DNA of 64,000 bases from Lycocorax pyrrhopterus obiensis (taxonomy: Eukaryota; Chordata; Aves; Passeriformes; Paradisaeidae), in the NCBI GenBank assembly GCA_014706295.1, contig JACSVZ010000007.1:52776975-52840974 (forward strand). Direction: 5' to 3'. The position numbers and the translations under genes were made by a program. The notes under the pieces were generated by a model that saw only the letters and a list, made by a program, of their open reading frames with translations, did not search any database and had not been told where the DNA came from. Of the stretch, positions 26,226 to 37,397 are shown piece after piece. The first letter of the stretch is position 1. Each line of letters opens with the position of its first letter.

Positions 26226-28588
26226 GTAAGATTAACAACTTGTGTTGTTTGGGTCACAATTTAATATTTTGTACTTGTCAGTGTAGTAAAAAAAAGTATT
26301 TGATTTTCAATAAGGTCTTGTGATGTATAAGATGCTTTTCATGTAAGTTGATGATGACTTTCTTTGTTTTTATACTTAACACTTAATTATTATTAAAAAA
26401 TAACCTTGAAGACTGAGAGGTCTCCTTGTGTTTAAAATATTTACATTTCAGTGCTAATTCATTGACATCTAAGCTATATTTAGGCAAGGACTCTGCAGTG
26501 TCATTGTGGTTTGCCAGTGGTGCATGGCAGTAGCTGCTATAGTGCCACGATTCTTTTCCCACACTTCTTCATACATTTTTCATCAGCTGCAATGAGGGCT
26601 ATTGACAAATTGAGTTTAATATTCACACAGTAATAGCAACCTGATACGTGCATATGGATACCTAATACAGCATAATCACAGAGGCAAAATTTGCATTTAT
26701 CAGTGCAGGTGCAGTATGTCTCAGTCATCTACCCAAGCAAGACATTCAATGGACTAAATTGTCTAGAAAGGCTGACAGCTTCAAAGGAGATTACCAAGGC
26801 AGTTAATAGAAAATTTCAACTCCCTGGGTCTTTTTTGAAAACCCGAGTCTAATATCCTGTGTAATATAATATGATTGGATTGTATATAGATGCTTTTTGG
26901 CTGAAATGAACAGTACTCTGCTGACAAGGACACATAGTTGATGATTTAATGGGATTGTTTCGTACTTATTTTCCAGAATTGTGTCTTTGTACAATATTGG
27001 ATATATCAATACCTTGGATAGACAATAGGAAAGGAAAAAAGAAACAACTGTGAATATATAAATTACAGACTAGAAAGGTTCAGCATCAACAAACAAACAT
27101 GACTACAGCATCTCTGAAATGGACTTTTCCCCCTGCACTTTTCTGCACTGTGAATAAACAAAATGTGGTGATGATTTTGCAAACTCTGCTTCACTTTCCT
27201 GAATTTCACCTTTGAGGTGGGAGAGAACTCCTCAGCTCTCCAAACAGATTAGATCTCAACAGGACTTGATCTGCATTAACAAATGAATAGTTAAGAGCTC
27301 TAAAATAACCCATTACTACAGCATACCCAGCATAACAGCACCTTGCTCCTGCAGATTGTGTTGTGCTTTCTGATCCCATACTTCCAGACCCAGTTTCTCT
27401 GCAGAAACACGCAGTGCAGTGTGTCCAATACCTTACAGTACCCAGAACTTCCTTCCCAGTCCTTCACTTCCAAATCACACAACAAAACCAGTCTGATGTT
27501 CTTCTGGCTCTAGCACACATCCCATGGTGTCCAGTGGTCATTGTCATCCTGGTGTTCTTCGCATAGATCCTACAGCCAAAGCTCTCTTTGTATTCATGGC
27601 ATCAAACCTCAGCACTCTGTCTTTAGTTTGGGCTGAAACTAGAAGAGGTTTGGACCTGGTGGAAGCCTTGTGAGAAAGTTGATTTCTGGTGAAGTCACCA
27701 TGCAGAGTTTTGAAAGTAATCTTAATTCAGTCTTAAATAGGAACTGTAGAGTAAAGCCAAGTCCTATTAATTACTGCAGATATTTATGAGTTTGCAGCCA
27801 GCAGAAGCCCACATCACTGTCATAAGGATGCTAATAATGATCCCTTTCTTCTTCTTCTTCTTCTTCGTCTTCTTCTTCGTCTTCTTCTTCTTCTTCGTCT
27901 TCTTCTTCTTCTTCGTCTTCTTCTTCGTCTTCTTCTTCTTCGTCTTCTTCTTCTTCGTCTTCTTCTTCTTCGTCTTATTCTTCGTCTTCTTCTTGGTCTT
28001 CTTCATCTTCTTCTTCTTCTTTGTCTTCTTCATCTTCGTCTTCATCTTCGTCTTCTTCTTCGTCTTCTTCTTCTTTTTTATAAGAGTGGGATGGGGAAAG
28101 GTGTCTGTTTCAATCAGGTGTTTTCTGTTCCTGTCAGTGTGGCCAGAACTGAGAGGATGGAGGATTTCAGAACTGTACGAAGTAGCATGGAAAGCACAGT
28201 ATGGCTGTGGAGGAAGGGATATGGGAGAAGGAGATTGACTTTCATGTTCAAACTTTGGGTTTCCTTGGGCAGGAAGATGATGATGGAGAACCATCTGGTT
28301 GGAGTTACCTTTCTGCAGCTGTTCTGCAGTATAATTATGGCTCAGAGAGATACAGGATTTTGGTCAATGTCTAGGAAATTGGGGTAGAGGTTTGATTTAG
28401 CATTTGTCTTGATGTAGGACTTCCAGTGGTTTGTAGTGAGTTAAGTATCTTTATATAAAGTATACTATGGAGATGTCTTATCCTTACCATGCCCTTTATG
28501 GGCTCTCAAATACATCAAAAGATAACTTGAATAATTTAAACAAATCTTCTGTTTGATACAACAAAACTTCCTTTAAAATCATTTTCAG
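26226..28588 (+). other. WDR25: WDR25 intron (about 2.4 kb) with a triplet repeat
   Basis: The borders are a GTAAGA donor at 26226 and a TTTTCAG acceptor ending at 28588. The notable content is the TTC/GTC triplet tract at about 27846-28078, roughly 510 bp upstream of the next exon. Nothing else in it is recognisable. Confidence 0.92.
27846..28078 (+). repeat. Compound TTC/GTC triplet microsatellite (GAA/GAC on the other strand)
   Basis: About 230 bp consist almost wholly of TTC triplets interrupted every two to six units by GTC, with a few ATC, TTG, GTC-like and TTA variants towards the right end. The triplet register is kept through the whole tract, so all frames on both strands stay open: Phe/Val, Ser/Arg-type and Leu/Arg-type on +, Lys/Thr- and Glu/Asp-rich on -. 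The + strand is almost pure pyrimidine. It lies in the WDR25 intron, so it is transcribed as UUC/GUC in the pre-mRNA. There is no evidence it is translated. Confidence 0.97.
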
Positions 28589-28729
28589 GAGCGTTACACT
28601 TGCCCAAGTCTGACCCTGCACCCAAAGGAGTCTGTGTTTGTTGCTCAGACCAACGGGAACTACATGGCTTTGTTTTCTGCCCAGCGACCCTACCGAATCA
28701 ACAAAAAGAAAAGATACGAAGGACACAAG
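28589..28729 (+). CDS. WDR25: WDR25, penultimate coding exon (WD40 blade), fourth visible
   Basis: This exon is 141 nt, exactly 47 codons, phase 0. It follows the ATTTTCAG acceptor ending at 28588 and ends before a GTATCC donor at 28730. It encodes [20 protein letters not shown], then [17 protein letters not shown], and a basic run [10 protein letters not shown]. The [19 protein letters not shown] and RYEGHKV segments match recalled vertebrate WDR25. This blade lacks a canonical W-D pair, as is common in degenerate blades, with LFS at that place. The basic KKKR stretch sits at the loop to the next blade. The downstream intron is short (381 bp). Confidence 0.95.
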
Positions 28730-29110
28730 GTATCCTTCCTCACCAGGAACTCAGTATCCAAGTTTAAAAGGAAGATAGATAGCAAAGCACCTCTCCTTTT
28801 TAATATGTCTGCTAATAGTGTTTTATTATAAATCAGTGATAGATACTAATTGGCTTCATTTGCTTTCCCATGTGCCAGTCTATTTTGAATCATGCACTCT
28901 GAAGAAAATAGTTATTAGAAGACTTTATGAATGCTTAATAACTTGATTAAGTAAGTTTTTGATATAGCTGTGTCTTCATAAAGACCTGGAGAAGTCTTTA
29001 GTGTATATTTATTTAAAGATACGTGGGTTTTGTACTATATTAATGTTCAGTATACCACAATGACCTTTTCTAATCAGCATCAAGAGTTACACTGTTATTG
29101 TTTTTCACAG
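28730..29110 (+). other. WDR25: WDR25 last intron (381 bp)
   Basis: This short AT-rich intron runs from the GTATCC donor to the TTTTTCACAG acceptor ending at 29110. It contains no feature I can name. Confidence 0.93.
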
Positions 29111-29332
29111 GTGGAAGGATTTGCAGTGGGCTGTGAATTTTCTCCAGATGGAACACTTTTGGTGACAGGAAGTTCAGATGGCAAAGTGTTTTTCTACAAC
29201 TATCATACTTCAAGGATTATTCGCACTTTGTCTGCACATAAAGAAGCTTGTGTGAGTGCAATATTTCACCCAGTCTTGCCATCGCTCCTTGCAACATGTG
29301 ATTGGGCTGGAGAAATCAAAATCTGGCAATAA
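29111..29332 (+). CDS. WDR25: WDR25, terminal coding exon with stop codon
   Basis: The exon begins after the TTTTTCACAG acceptor (29101-29110) and is read in phase 0 for 73 codons to TAA at 29330-29332. It encodes VEGFAVGCEFSPDG, a blade LLVTGSSDGKVFFYNYHT, and a second blade opening at SAHKEACVSAIFHP and closing with CDWAGEIKIWQ as the C-terminus. The pattern (GH/SAH start, SPDG turn, SDGKV, KIW end) is classic WD40, and it equals the end of vertebrate WDR25. With the four upstream exons it gives about 270 residues, half of the roughly 540 of human WDR25. This fits the N-terminal half being encoded to the left. No damage is seen. Confidence 0.96.
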   Translation: MEGFAVGCEFSPDGTLLVTGSSDGKVFFYNYHTSRIIRTLSAHKEACVSAIFHPVLPSLLATCDWAGEIKIWQ

Positions 29333-29701
29333 CAAGCACAGCTACTTTTCAGGATGTCTCTCTCCTGTTAGTCTGTCAAAGGCTTCGGAAATAAGCCAGA
29401 GTATGGAATGTGAAATTCTGTTGGGATGTGTTGTAAGCAGGAGAGAGACTGTTGTCTTTTTTTTCTATGACCTCTACGTTTATGCTTTCATAATGCAGTT
29501 AAGATGGTCTTGTGGTTAACTGCTGAGCAAGGAAGTGGTCCTACTCTCTCCCTCAGCCCTGGAGATGAATTTTTAACCATTTTGTGTCAATCTTCTGGTG
29601 CTCATCCTGTCCCATTCTGCTTTGAGTACCTAAATTTAAGGAAATTATTGCTCTTTTTATGTATCTTTTCAATGCAGCTTTCTTACACCAGGGCTTATCT
29701 T

Positions 29702-29970
29702 AGAATCATAGAATTATTTAGGTTGGAAAAGACCTTTAAAATCATTGAGTCCAAGCTTTAACCCACTACAGCCAAGTCCACCACGAAACCATGTCCCATA
29801 GTGCCACATCTACAAATCTTTTAAGTACCTCCAAGGATGGTGGCTCCACCACTTCCCTGGGCAGCCTGTTCCTGACAACCCTTTTGCTGAAAAAATTTTT
29901 TCTACTATCCAATCTAAACCTCCCCTGTCGCAATATGAGACTGTTTCCTCTTGTCCTCACCAAAAGCTGA
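29702..29970 (-). mobile_element. CR1 LINE 3' fragment, sense on - strand, in the WDR25 3'UTR
   Basis: The + strand begins AGAATCATAGAATTATTTAG and GTTGGAAAAGACC, the reverse complement of the CR1 3' terminus with its octamer-like end. On the - strand a CR1 ORF2 C-terminal frame is visible: [20 protein letters not shown], then [16 protein letters not shown]. It is 5'-truncated, as is usual for CR1. It lies inside the inferred 3'UTR of WDR25, in antisense to the mRNA. Confidence 0.93.
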
Positions 29971-30365
29971 GGACATGCTGCTTAACAGAGGATGATGTTC
30001 AGATCAGTTAACATCTATTCCATCTTCCTGGGATGTTTTTTACCCCTCGTTTGAACTAGTTTAGCTCCCTGACCTAATCGCTGAAGGGTTAGAGAAGCAA
30101 TACAGTAGTTCAAGGCAAAACAGCTTCTATGTACAAGAAGGGGGAAGGTCACAGGGCAGGTGGGACTGCTTCTTCTGATAATGGATAGTCTGTTTCAGCT
30201 CAACTTACTGTAAAATGCCATCTGAGAGTGCCAGATAGCTTGAACTTTAATTTGAATCAATACGTGGTGTTTTTGAAATCCTGATGTTTAAACTCAAGTT
30301 TTAAACTTACTTTTATGACTGTATATGAACAAAGTGAAACTAAGTATAAATATTTTTAAGGAAAA

Positions 30366-30371
30366 AATAAA
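30366..30371 (+). terminator. WDR25: Polyadenylation signal AATAAA of WDR25
   Basis: This is the first canonical AATAAA after the WDR25 stop, about 1.03 kb downstream. It sits in an A-rich then T-rich stretch, followed by a GT-containing segment (ATCTCTGTTT near 30390). Cleavage would be expected 10-30 nt downstream. It is assigned by position and motif only. Confidence 0.6.
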
Positions 30372-33300
30372 TTTTTTTAAATACATGACATCTCTGTTTA
30401 CTACTTTACTCCTATTATTCTTGACAAGTTAGTACACAAGCCTACAATGGAATCGATGCTTGGGGGTGAAAACAGTTAAGATGTTACACTAATTTATTGC
30501 AAACACATATGCATTTCTCCATACTTCTTGATGTCACTTGGGCACAGAAAATTATCATCATGCTGTTTAGTGCAGGGGAGGTTCTTTGGCACTCAGACAG
30601 GAGCTGGGCTATTCTTCAGCAACTATAAAGTTCATTCGGCCATTACTGTGTATTTACAGATATAGAGATTGTTTGTAAGTGTATTTTGTGTTCCCTGCAC
30701 GTGTATTGCTTGGTTCTAGAAAATATTTTATATGCGTGTGTATATAGATGAAAAATAATGTATCTATGCATCACATAAACCATATGTATTCCTAATCTTG
30801 ACTCCATAGAAACATGTATTACCTTGTAGTGAGTGCTGTAAGCTTGTTTTGTCTTTGGTGTGGTTAGTCTGTAAAGGTGTTTTAACGTACACAGGATAAT
30901 AGTACTGAGTAAATTGTCTCTGTCGTGGAATCCAGAAACCATTTTTCCTCTGTAGCATCTTTTTATTCTTCTCATTTTTCTTACTGGCACAAATGCAAGG
31001 GATTTCTATCCATTTTTCGCATGCTCAGTAAAAAAAGCTTTTTTAGAGAAAAATTTTCAGAACACCCTTGTTAACAGCAGATTTTAATTAATTAATGAGC
31101 AAAATGAGCTCCATTGGTTTGTTGTTTATGTTCCTTATTGCTTGTAGTAAGAAATAAGCCTATACCAAGACTCTGGATCCAGTCATATTGTATAAAGTCT
31201 GGACCAAGATATTGTGGCTGCATGATTTTAATCATCTTATCAACAGCTATGACAGGTTTTAACATAGGGCATTAAATTTTAGTGAGCCTTGCAATGTAGC
31301 AAAAGCAACTTTTTTCTTTGTTTCCCTTACTTTCCTGAATTGCTTGCTTCCTTGTTCATCAAGGAGTTGTTCAACAGTAGTCTGAGTTTGACACTTCTCT
31401 TGACTGTGCTTCTAGTATACAAGCCAGATACACCTTTAAACAGAAACTGGTTCAGTGGTTTTGAGTTACTCCTAATTCAAGCTGTGGGCTCCTCATAAAA
31501 GTCAGAAGTTCAGGTGGAAGTGAAGTAGCCCTTGCTTGTTGGTGGGCAGGCTGGATCCCAACTGCACGGTGTTTTCCAAGGGGGTGGCTCTGTGTTCTTC
31601 CCTCCTGGGGTTTTAATTCAAAATGTACTGTTACCACATTAAAACTTCGGGCAGCCAGGTGTGTCTTATATGAAGGATGGGCAGCACTGTAATTATTCCT
31701 GTTACAACGTGGTGTCTCTGTAGGAGATTATCTGTTATTTTGTTAAGTACAGCCTTGAGAAAGGCCTCTGAAATAGATGTGAGCTTGTGGTAGAAATGCC
31801 TTCTTGGATGAGGCCTCAGCTTATGTGAACGCTTCTCTCTGTGTGAAAGAGCTCTCAGCACACTCAGCCTCAGCACATCTGGATAGAGGGAAGGTCCTGA
31901 GAGAGCAGTCTTTGGGAATCATTGTAGAGAAAATAACTGCATTTTGTAAGATTACCCATGTTGTTGCTTAAGTTTAACGCGTGTGCTGAAGCATGGTTCT
32001 GGTGTCTTGGCATCTATCCCTCCTGAAGTTATCTTGCAGGTATAAATTGTAGACTATTTGAGGGGTGGAGAGGAAGGGAAAAGCTTAAATTTGATTAAAG
32101 GTAGTAGAGAAAATAAAAGAAACTTAAAACTGTATAATCTTAAAGAATATTAAAGTTAGAATTGCATTTGTATCAGATTTCCAAGATGGCTGAGTTTAAT
32201 TACTTAGAAGATCCAGTCAAAGGTTTTATAATGCAATGAAATTATTTTCACAGCATTATCTTGTTAAAATCTCTTTCTAATATAAAACTGATTAAGACGC
32301 AGACTGAAATTTAGTCATTGAAAATATTTTAGAAATATTTAGAATGTCAATTCAGTTTTCATTATGATTCAAACAGATTCTTCCTTGTTATCTTATGTAA
32401 TGAACTGTAATCAAAAAATATCCACATTATTTCATCACTCTGCAATTACCAAATACTGTTTGGGTTGCAAACAAGGATTATTATGGTCAGATGAAGCTTT
32501 TAGAATGTAATGAATTGTTGGTTAATTAATTTTATTCATAAAATTGTAATCTATAAATTTTTGCATCTTGCTTTAGGAGAAATTCTTTTAGCTTTATGTA
32601 GAGCTCTCAAGGGCATCATATGTTAGAGCCAAGGCAGAGTTTTCCAGCATTTTGAAGTGGTCTAGACTGTGTAGATAAACAAGCCAGATTAATTTTAATC
32701 TATTTTGTACTGTACCAAAAAGTAATAATGCCAGTCTCTACCACTTTGTTATTTGCTACTGGAGCATTATTAATTTGGGGTGTCAGAGGATGCGAGCTAT
32801 TCAACTGTCTTTATCTCAAAAACCTGCTAATTAGCAGACAGTTATTAGAATCATTGTGTTCACTCAGCTGAAATACTGTTGGTGAGTCACTATATTTCAG
32901 CTATTGGCTTCGTCATGAAAATAAGGTATGGCATTACAATGGGATTACTCTTTCTGTAGGGGACAGGCAAATGTAAACATACAATACTATGGCAGAACAG
33001 AGCAAAACAGGAAGATCAAAAAATTGTGGGATCTCAAATTTCCCATTATCCTTACATAAGGGTTTGGCCTGCATTCAACTGAAAATATTTGCTCTGCTTT
33101 CTTCAGCTAGCCTTGATCTTGGTCTCTTAATCCCAGCTCTTCCTAGTCACTGCTCGCATCCTCACCATTTAATTTTCATTTTTTCTGTCCTTGTTTTAGC
33201 ACCTTGTCTTCTGCACTTAAAGGTATAGCAGTCTATGTACTTACACTACATTCATCTTCTCTTTTTTTTTTACTATGCTCTGACTTGAGACTTTCAGGCT

Positions 33301-36300
33301 TTCATTCCAGCTGTCATTAGAAAGGCAGGCAGAAATCCCAGAGCATTTTGCACTCCATTCTTGCCTGTTTTCCGGTTTTAATGAGGCTTATTACTTTTGG
33401 AGAGTCTCCCCTTTTCTTGGCCTCTCCTCTGTCTGCTTCTCTTTCTACCTTTGATTACTGCTTTACTGTCTTGCAGGTCCTTTCTATTGTATCAGCTCCT
33501 ACAAGTTTTACTTTGTCAGGAGGGCACTTTTGTGGAAAAAAACCCAAAAAAACCTCACCCACCAGCCCTCAGAGTTACTGCAACTTACAGTGTGTGAGCT
33601 CACAGAGTGCGCAAACCGCGTTGCCCTCAAAAGAATTTAAATGAGATGTGCTCTAAGACCATATTTAATATGTCTCAGCTGGTGGGACTAGACTGGGGAT
33701 TGTTCAGAGTATCCCCTACTCCCCCAAATGCTTGTAGGTTAGATACTGTGATTTCAGAAGTGAGACAAACGACACATTTGCTCCTGTTGGGCCTTACTAC
33801 TTGCAAACATCAATGTAGCCTCAGGAGTTTCAAAGAGCCTTTGGTGTTTCCCCCTTTCTTTGATAAATTTCTCACTGCTCTCTTCATGACTCACCTCTCT
33901 GTGCAGAGTGGTCATAGTCTGATGTTTTCACACTTCAAAGAATGGAAATGCAGGGAGTTAATTTATGAAGGGAAAAGAAAGCAATTTTAGAGGTGCTTGA
34001 TCTCCAGTGGCAGTAAGACGAGCTGGCCCCTGCCTCAGAGCTTGATGAAATCCTGCCATGTGTGCAGAATGACTCCCAGCTGGGACAGAGCAGCCCAGCA
34101 TAGGATGGGAATGATGGGTCTCTGCAAGGGGGTAGGACTCCCTGTACTGGATTTAGGTGGAGGTTTAATGGAAATCATCTCCCTTTCCCAGTCCCTGGAT
34201 ATCCTACACAAGCTTATTTAGAAGCCTACCAGAAAGCACCTAGGTACTGCACAGAAATGATAAGGCTTCATCCAAACGTAATTCTCACTACATTTTCGCA
34301 ATTTTACATAAGTGCCTCTTAAAATCAATCTAAAAACCTTTGTAGGAAGACTTTGGAGAAGGTTGAAGTTCACCAAGGTTGAAAGTGCCTGAAGTTATAG
34401 TCTAGACAGTTTCAGCTAGATCCATTTGTCTCCAGTTTCCGTCAGCAGGGCAGCAAAACTCAGGTATCATTCTGAGGAAGATTTCTACTGAGAAATTGTT
34501 TGAAGTGTATCCTTAGAAGAGCAACTTATGTAACAACTCGAGCTTAAGTGCACCTTGTCTGGTCCAAACCTGCTTACATTGAGAAAGCAATTTCCTTATG
34601 TTCAGATTGTTACCACTTGTTTATAAGCAAGTAGCAAAGAATTGCCTCAGAATATCAATTAGATATATCTTCACCATGAACTATGTTATTTTTCATGTTT
34701 TATTGCATAACCACCTCCTTTGTTGGCTTGCAACACTTGACTTACAGGAGTTATAAGTAAATTCCAGAGCTCTTCCACCATAGGAAATTATTTGAGTATG
34801 AGGTAAAGAATGTCATAACTTACACATATGTTATAATTTATACATATATATATTATAAAACAAATGAACTATTTTGATTCATTCCCTTTCCTTGCTTTTT
34901 AAATCCTTGCTACGGCAAGTTCTAGTTTTTGAAAAGAATTTCTTACAAAACAAGACAGAAGATCTATTAGCCCCAGCCAGTCTGGATAGTTAGTTTGCAC
35001 ATCTTTGCTATTTGTTTTAATGTATGCAACTACTTGAAATGCAGACATCCGTTCAAATCACGTACTGCTTTTAGTACAAAAAAGAAAATATTTATTATGC
35101 CGTTAATATGAAACATGCAATCTGTGAACTATGAACTGTAGGCATGTCATGGACTAATTTTTCTTTGTTGCAACATCAAACAGGTAATGTTTTGGCCAGA
35201 TACATAACGTCAGGATCTGGGCAAAAGCCATGAAATGAAATCGTAATCATAGCCAAAACCTCATCTTTTCTCAAACATCAAGCAAAATTTAAAAAAATTA
35301 AAAAATTTCTAGGAGATTATAATACTGGTGAGGGATAGGGACATGGATTTCCTTCTACAAGTACAAAGGAAGTAACCTTTCTGTTCAGTTCACTGGTTCT
35401 AATCTCAAACTCTTTTCACTTTGGGCTCTTCCCTAATTTTTAATGTCTCAAGAACTAAATGGTTGCTGGTGAGTACTCAGGTACTCACACCCCAGTGTGT
35501 AAAGGTTCCTGAGTCATTGCATACTCTTCATGAGGATGTGTGATATGCACAGATCTGAATATATAAATTCCAATTATTTTTTAATCAGCGGCCATTTGCT
35601 TATCAAAGATCATGAACCAAAGACTAATAGCAAGCCCCCCACATCCCATAGTCCAAGACTCAGTTCTGCAGTACTTTTATGTAGCACTTGCATGGAGCAC
35701 GCGTGACTTTCTTTCCTGGAGTGGGAGGAAAGGTGGCAGCACAATCTGAAAGCTCTGTACCACAGTAGGAGCTTAGGAGAAAAAGGGAGAATGTGCTTGG
35801 AGAATGAGTGTCAATGACAGATGAAAAATGGTGTAAGAGAAGAGAAGCAAGGAAAGGTGAGATGAGAGCAGGGAGGATTGGATGCTGCTGATCACGGAGC
35901 TTGAGGAGATGTGAAGGGTTTAGCACCACTCACAGAGGTGTACAGAGCACAGCTGTGTCAGGGAAAGGAACCTGGCCCTAAAAGTGAGGGGAAATATGAG
36001 ATATGAATAAAAGGAGTGGCGCTCTAGTGCTGGGAAGGTGTGGTGATTTTTTGAGCAGTGTTTGCTGTGAAGGAGCAGTTGTGCCCCTGGCCGTGAGGGT
36101 GGCTGTTTGGAAGCTCACATGGGCTGGGGCTGTGGCAGCTGAAGTTGGTGAAGCTGGGAAAGGTCCTGCCAGCTGAGCACTGCTCTGGGCAGCAGCCTGG
36201 CTGGGCTGTGGAGTGACCCGAGCAGAGCGTCCATGTGTCAAAGTCTCCAGTTACCATCTAGGAGTAACTTCATTGTTCTTTTCAGATGGGCAAACCTTGC

Positions 36301-36579
36301 TGCACTGTGATCTTGCCAGAGCTGTGAAGCTGCTAGGTGGGACTGGGACAGCCTCTAGCTGATAAACCTGCCTCTCGGCTGCGTGACTTGCTCAGGCTGC
36401 ATTGCCATGCTAGCCACAGCCAAGAGCTTTTCTTTGGCCTGTACTGCACCTACTTATAAAAACCAACATAAATTTGCTGTAATTTGTGGCTGTGCTTGCA
36501 GGACAACCTCTCAGCACTTTAGCGTTCAATTAGTAACTCTGGCACTGCTATAGCAGTCTGGTCACGGCTGCTTCACAGA

Positions 36580-36603
36580 CAGGTGAATTGCAAAATTCAC
36601 CTG
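36580..36603. repeat. Perfect inverted repeat, 10-bp arms and 4-nt loop
   Basis: The left arm is CAGGTGAATT (36580-36589), the loop GCAA (36590-36593), and the right arm AATTCACCTG (36594-36603). Pairing ends outside the arms. Each arm contains the E-box CAGGTG (CACCTG), so two E-boxes face each other. As RNA it would form a hairpin with a GNRA tetraloop. Nothing in the surroundings shows whether it is functional. Confidence 0.9.
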
Positions 36604-37154
36604 AGAAGCTGTGTACTTCCTTGGATAATTGGCATTTTGAGAGTTTTACAGAGAAGGCAGTGGAGACAACGTGTCATTATTAAAATAAAGACAATGCTTT
36701 TGGGACTCCAGAATCTGATATAATTTACATTTGGACCTCTGGTCTCTGCTTCAGAAGTGCAATTTTAAATAATCTTTTTATTAATGATGTATACAATGTT
36801 TTCCTTGTTTTTCAACATACTAGCTCAACTACCACGTTAATTATGCATCTTTGGGGATTTTTTGTTATTTGGTGCAGTTTGAGTGCCCTTCAGAGAGAAG
36901 GAGGTTTGCAAGTCTGACAAGGTTTCTCTGAGGGAATAAGAAATTTCTCCTCTTACTTTTCCAATTGCTTATAATAAGTTGAATGCTGTTTTTAGTGCAA
37001 TTGAACTAAGTCCATTGGAGTAACAGAAAATGTGTCCTTTTTTTACAAAAGAAAAGTGTTACGTGGACTTGGGCTTAAATTCTTGCGTTTTGGCCAATAC
37101 TTATGGGTCTTTCATACAAAATCCTGCATTCAAATTTGGATGTGCTCATAGAAA

Positions 37155-37397
37155 TGAGTCAGGGGAGGCTTAGTTTAGATATCAGGAAAAGATTTTTCAC
37201 CCAGAGGGTGGTCGAGCACTGGAACAGATGCCCTGGGGAAGTGGTCACAGCCCCAAGCCTGACAGAGGTCAAGGAGTGTCTGGACAATGCTCTCAGGCAC
37301 ATGGTGTGGATCTTGTGTCCTGCCAGGAGCTGGACTTGATGATTGTGATGGGTCCCTTCCAACTCAGACTATTCTGTGACTCTGATTCTATGAAATA
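37155..37397 (+). mobile_element. CR1 LINE 3' fragment, sense on + strand
   Basis: The + frame reads MSQGRLSLDIRKRFFTQRVV, then EHWNRCPGEVVTAPSLTEVK, which is the CR1 ORF2 C-terminus. It is followed by GGTCCCTTCCAACTCAGAC and the end ATTCTGTGACTCTGATTCTATG-like octamers at about 37368-37392. The true 3' end with its short repeats is therefore preserved. It is 5'-truncated. The C-terminal frame is open over this short span, indicating a fairly young copy. Confidence 0.95.

Larger units (their letters stand above)
29333..30390 (+). other. WDR25: WDR25 3' untranslated region (end inferred)
   Basis: This region follows the TAA stop and runs to just after the first good poly(A) signal at 30366. 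It contains a CR1 fragment in antisense orientation at about 29702-29970. The exact cleavage site cannot be read from sequence alone. Confidence 0.6.

Noticed and set aside
27767..28294. 175-codon Lys/Thr-rich open frame on - and 150-codon Phe/Val-rich frame on +
   Set aside because: Both are translations of the TTC/GTC triplet repeat, which stays open in every frame. They are not genes.
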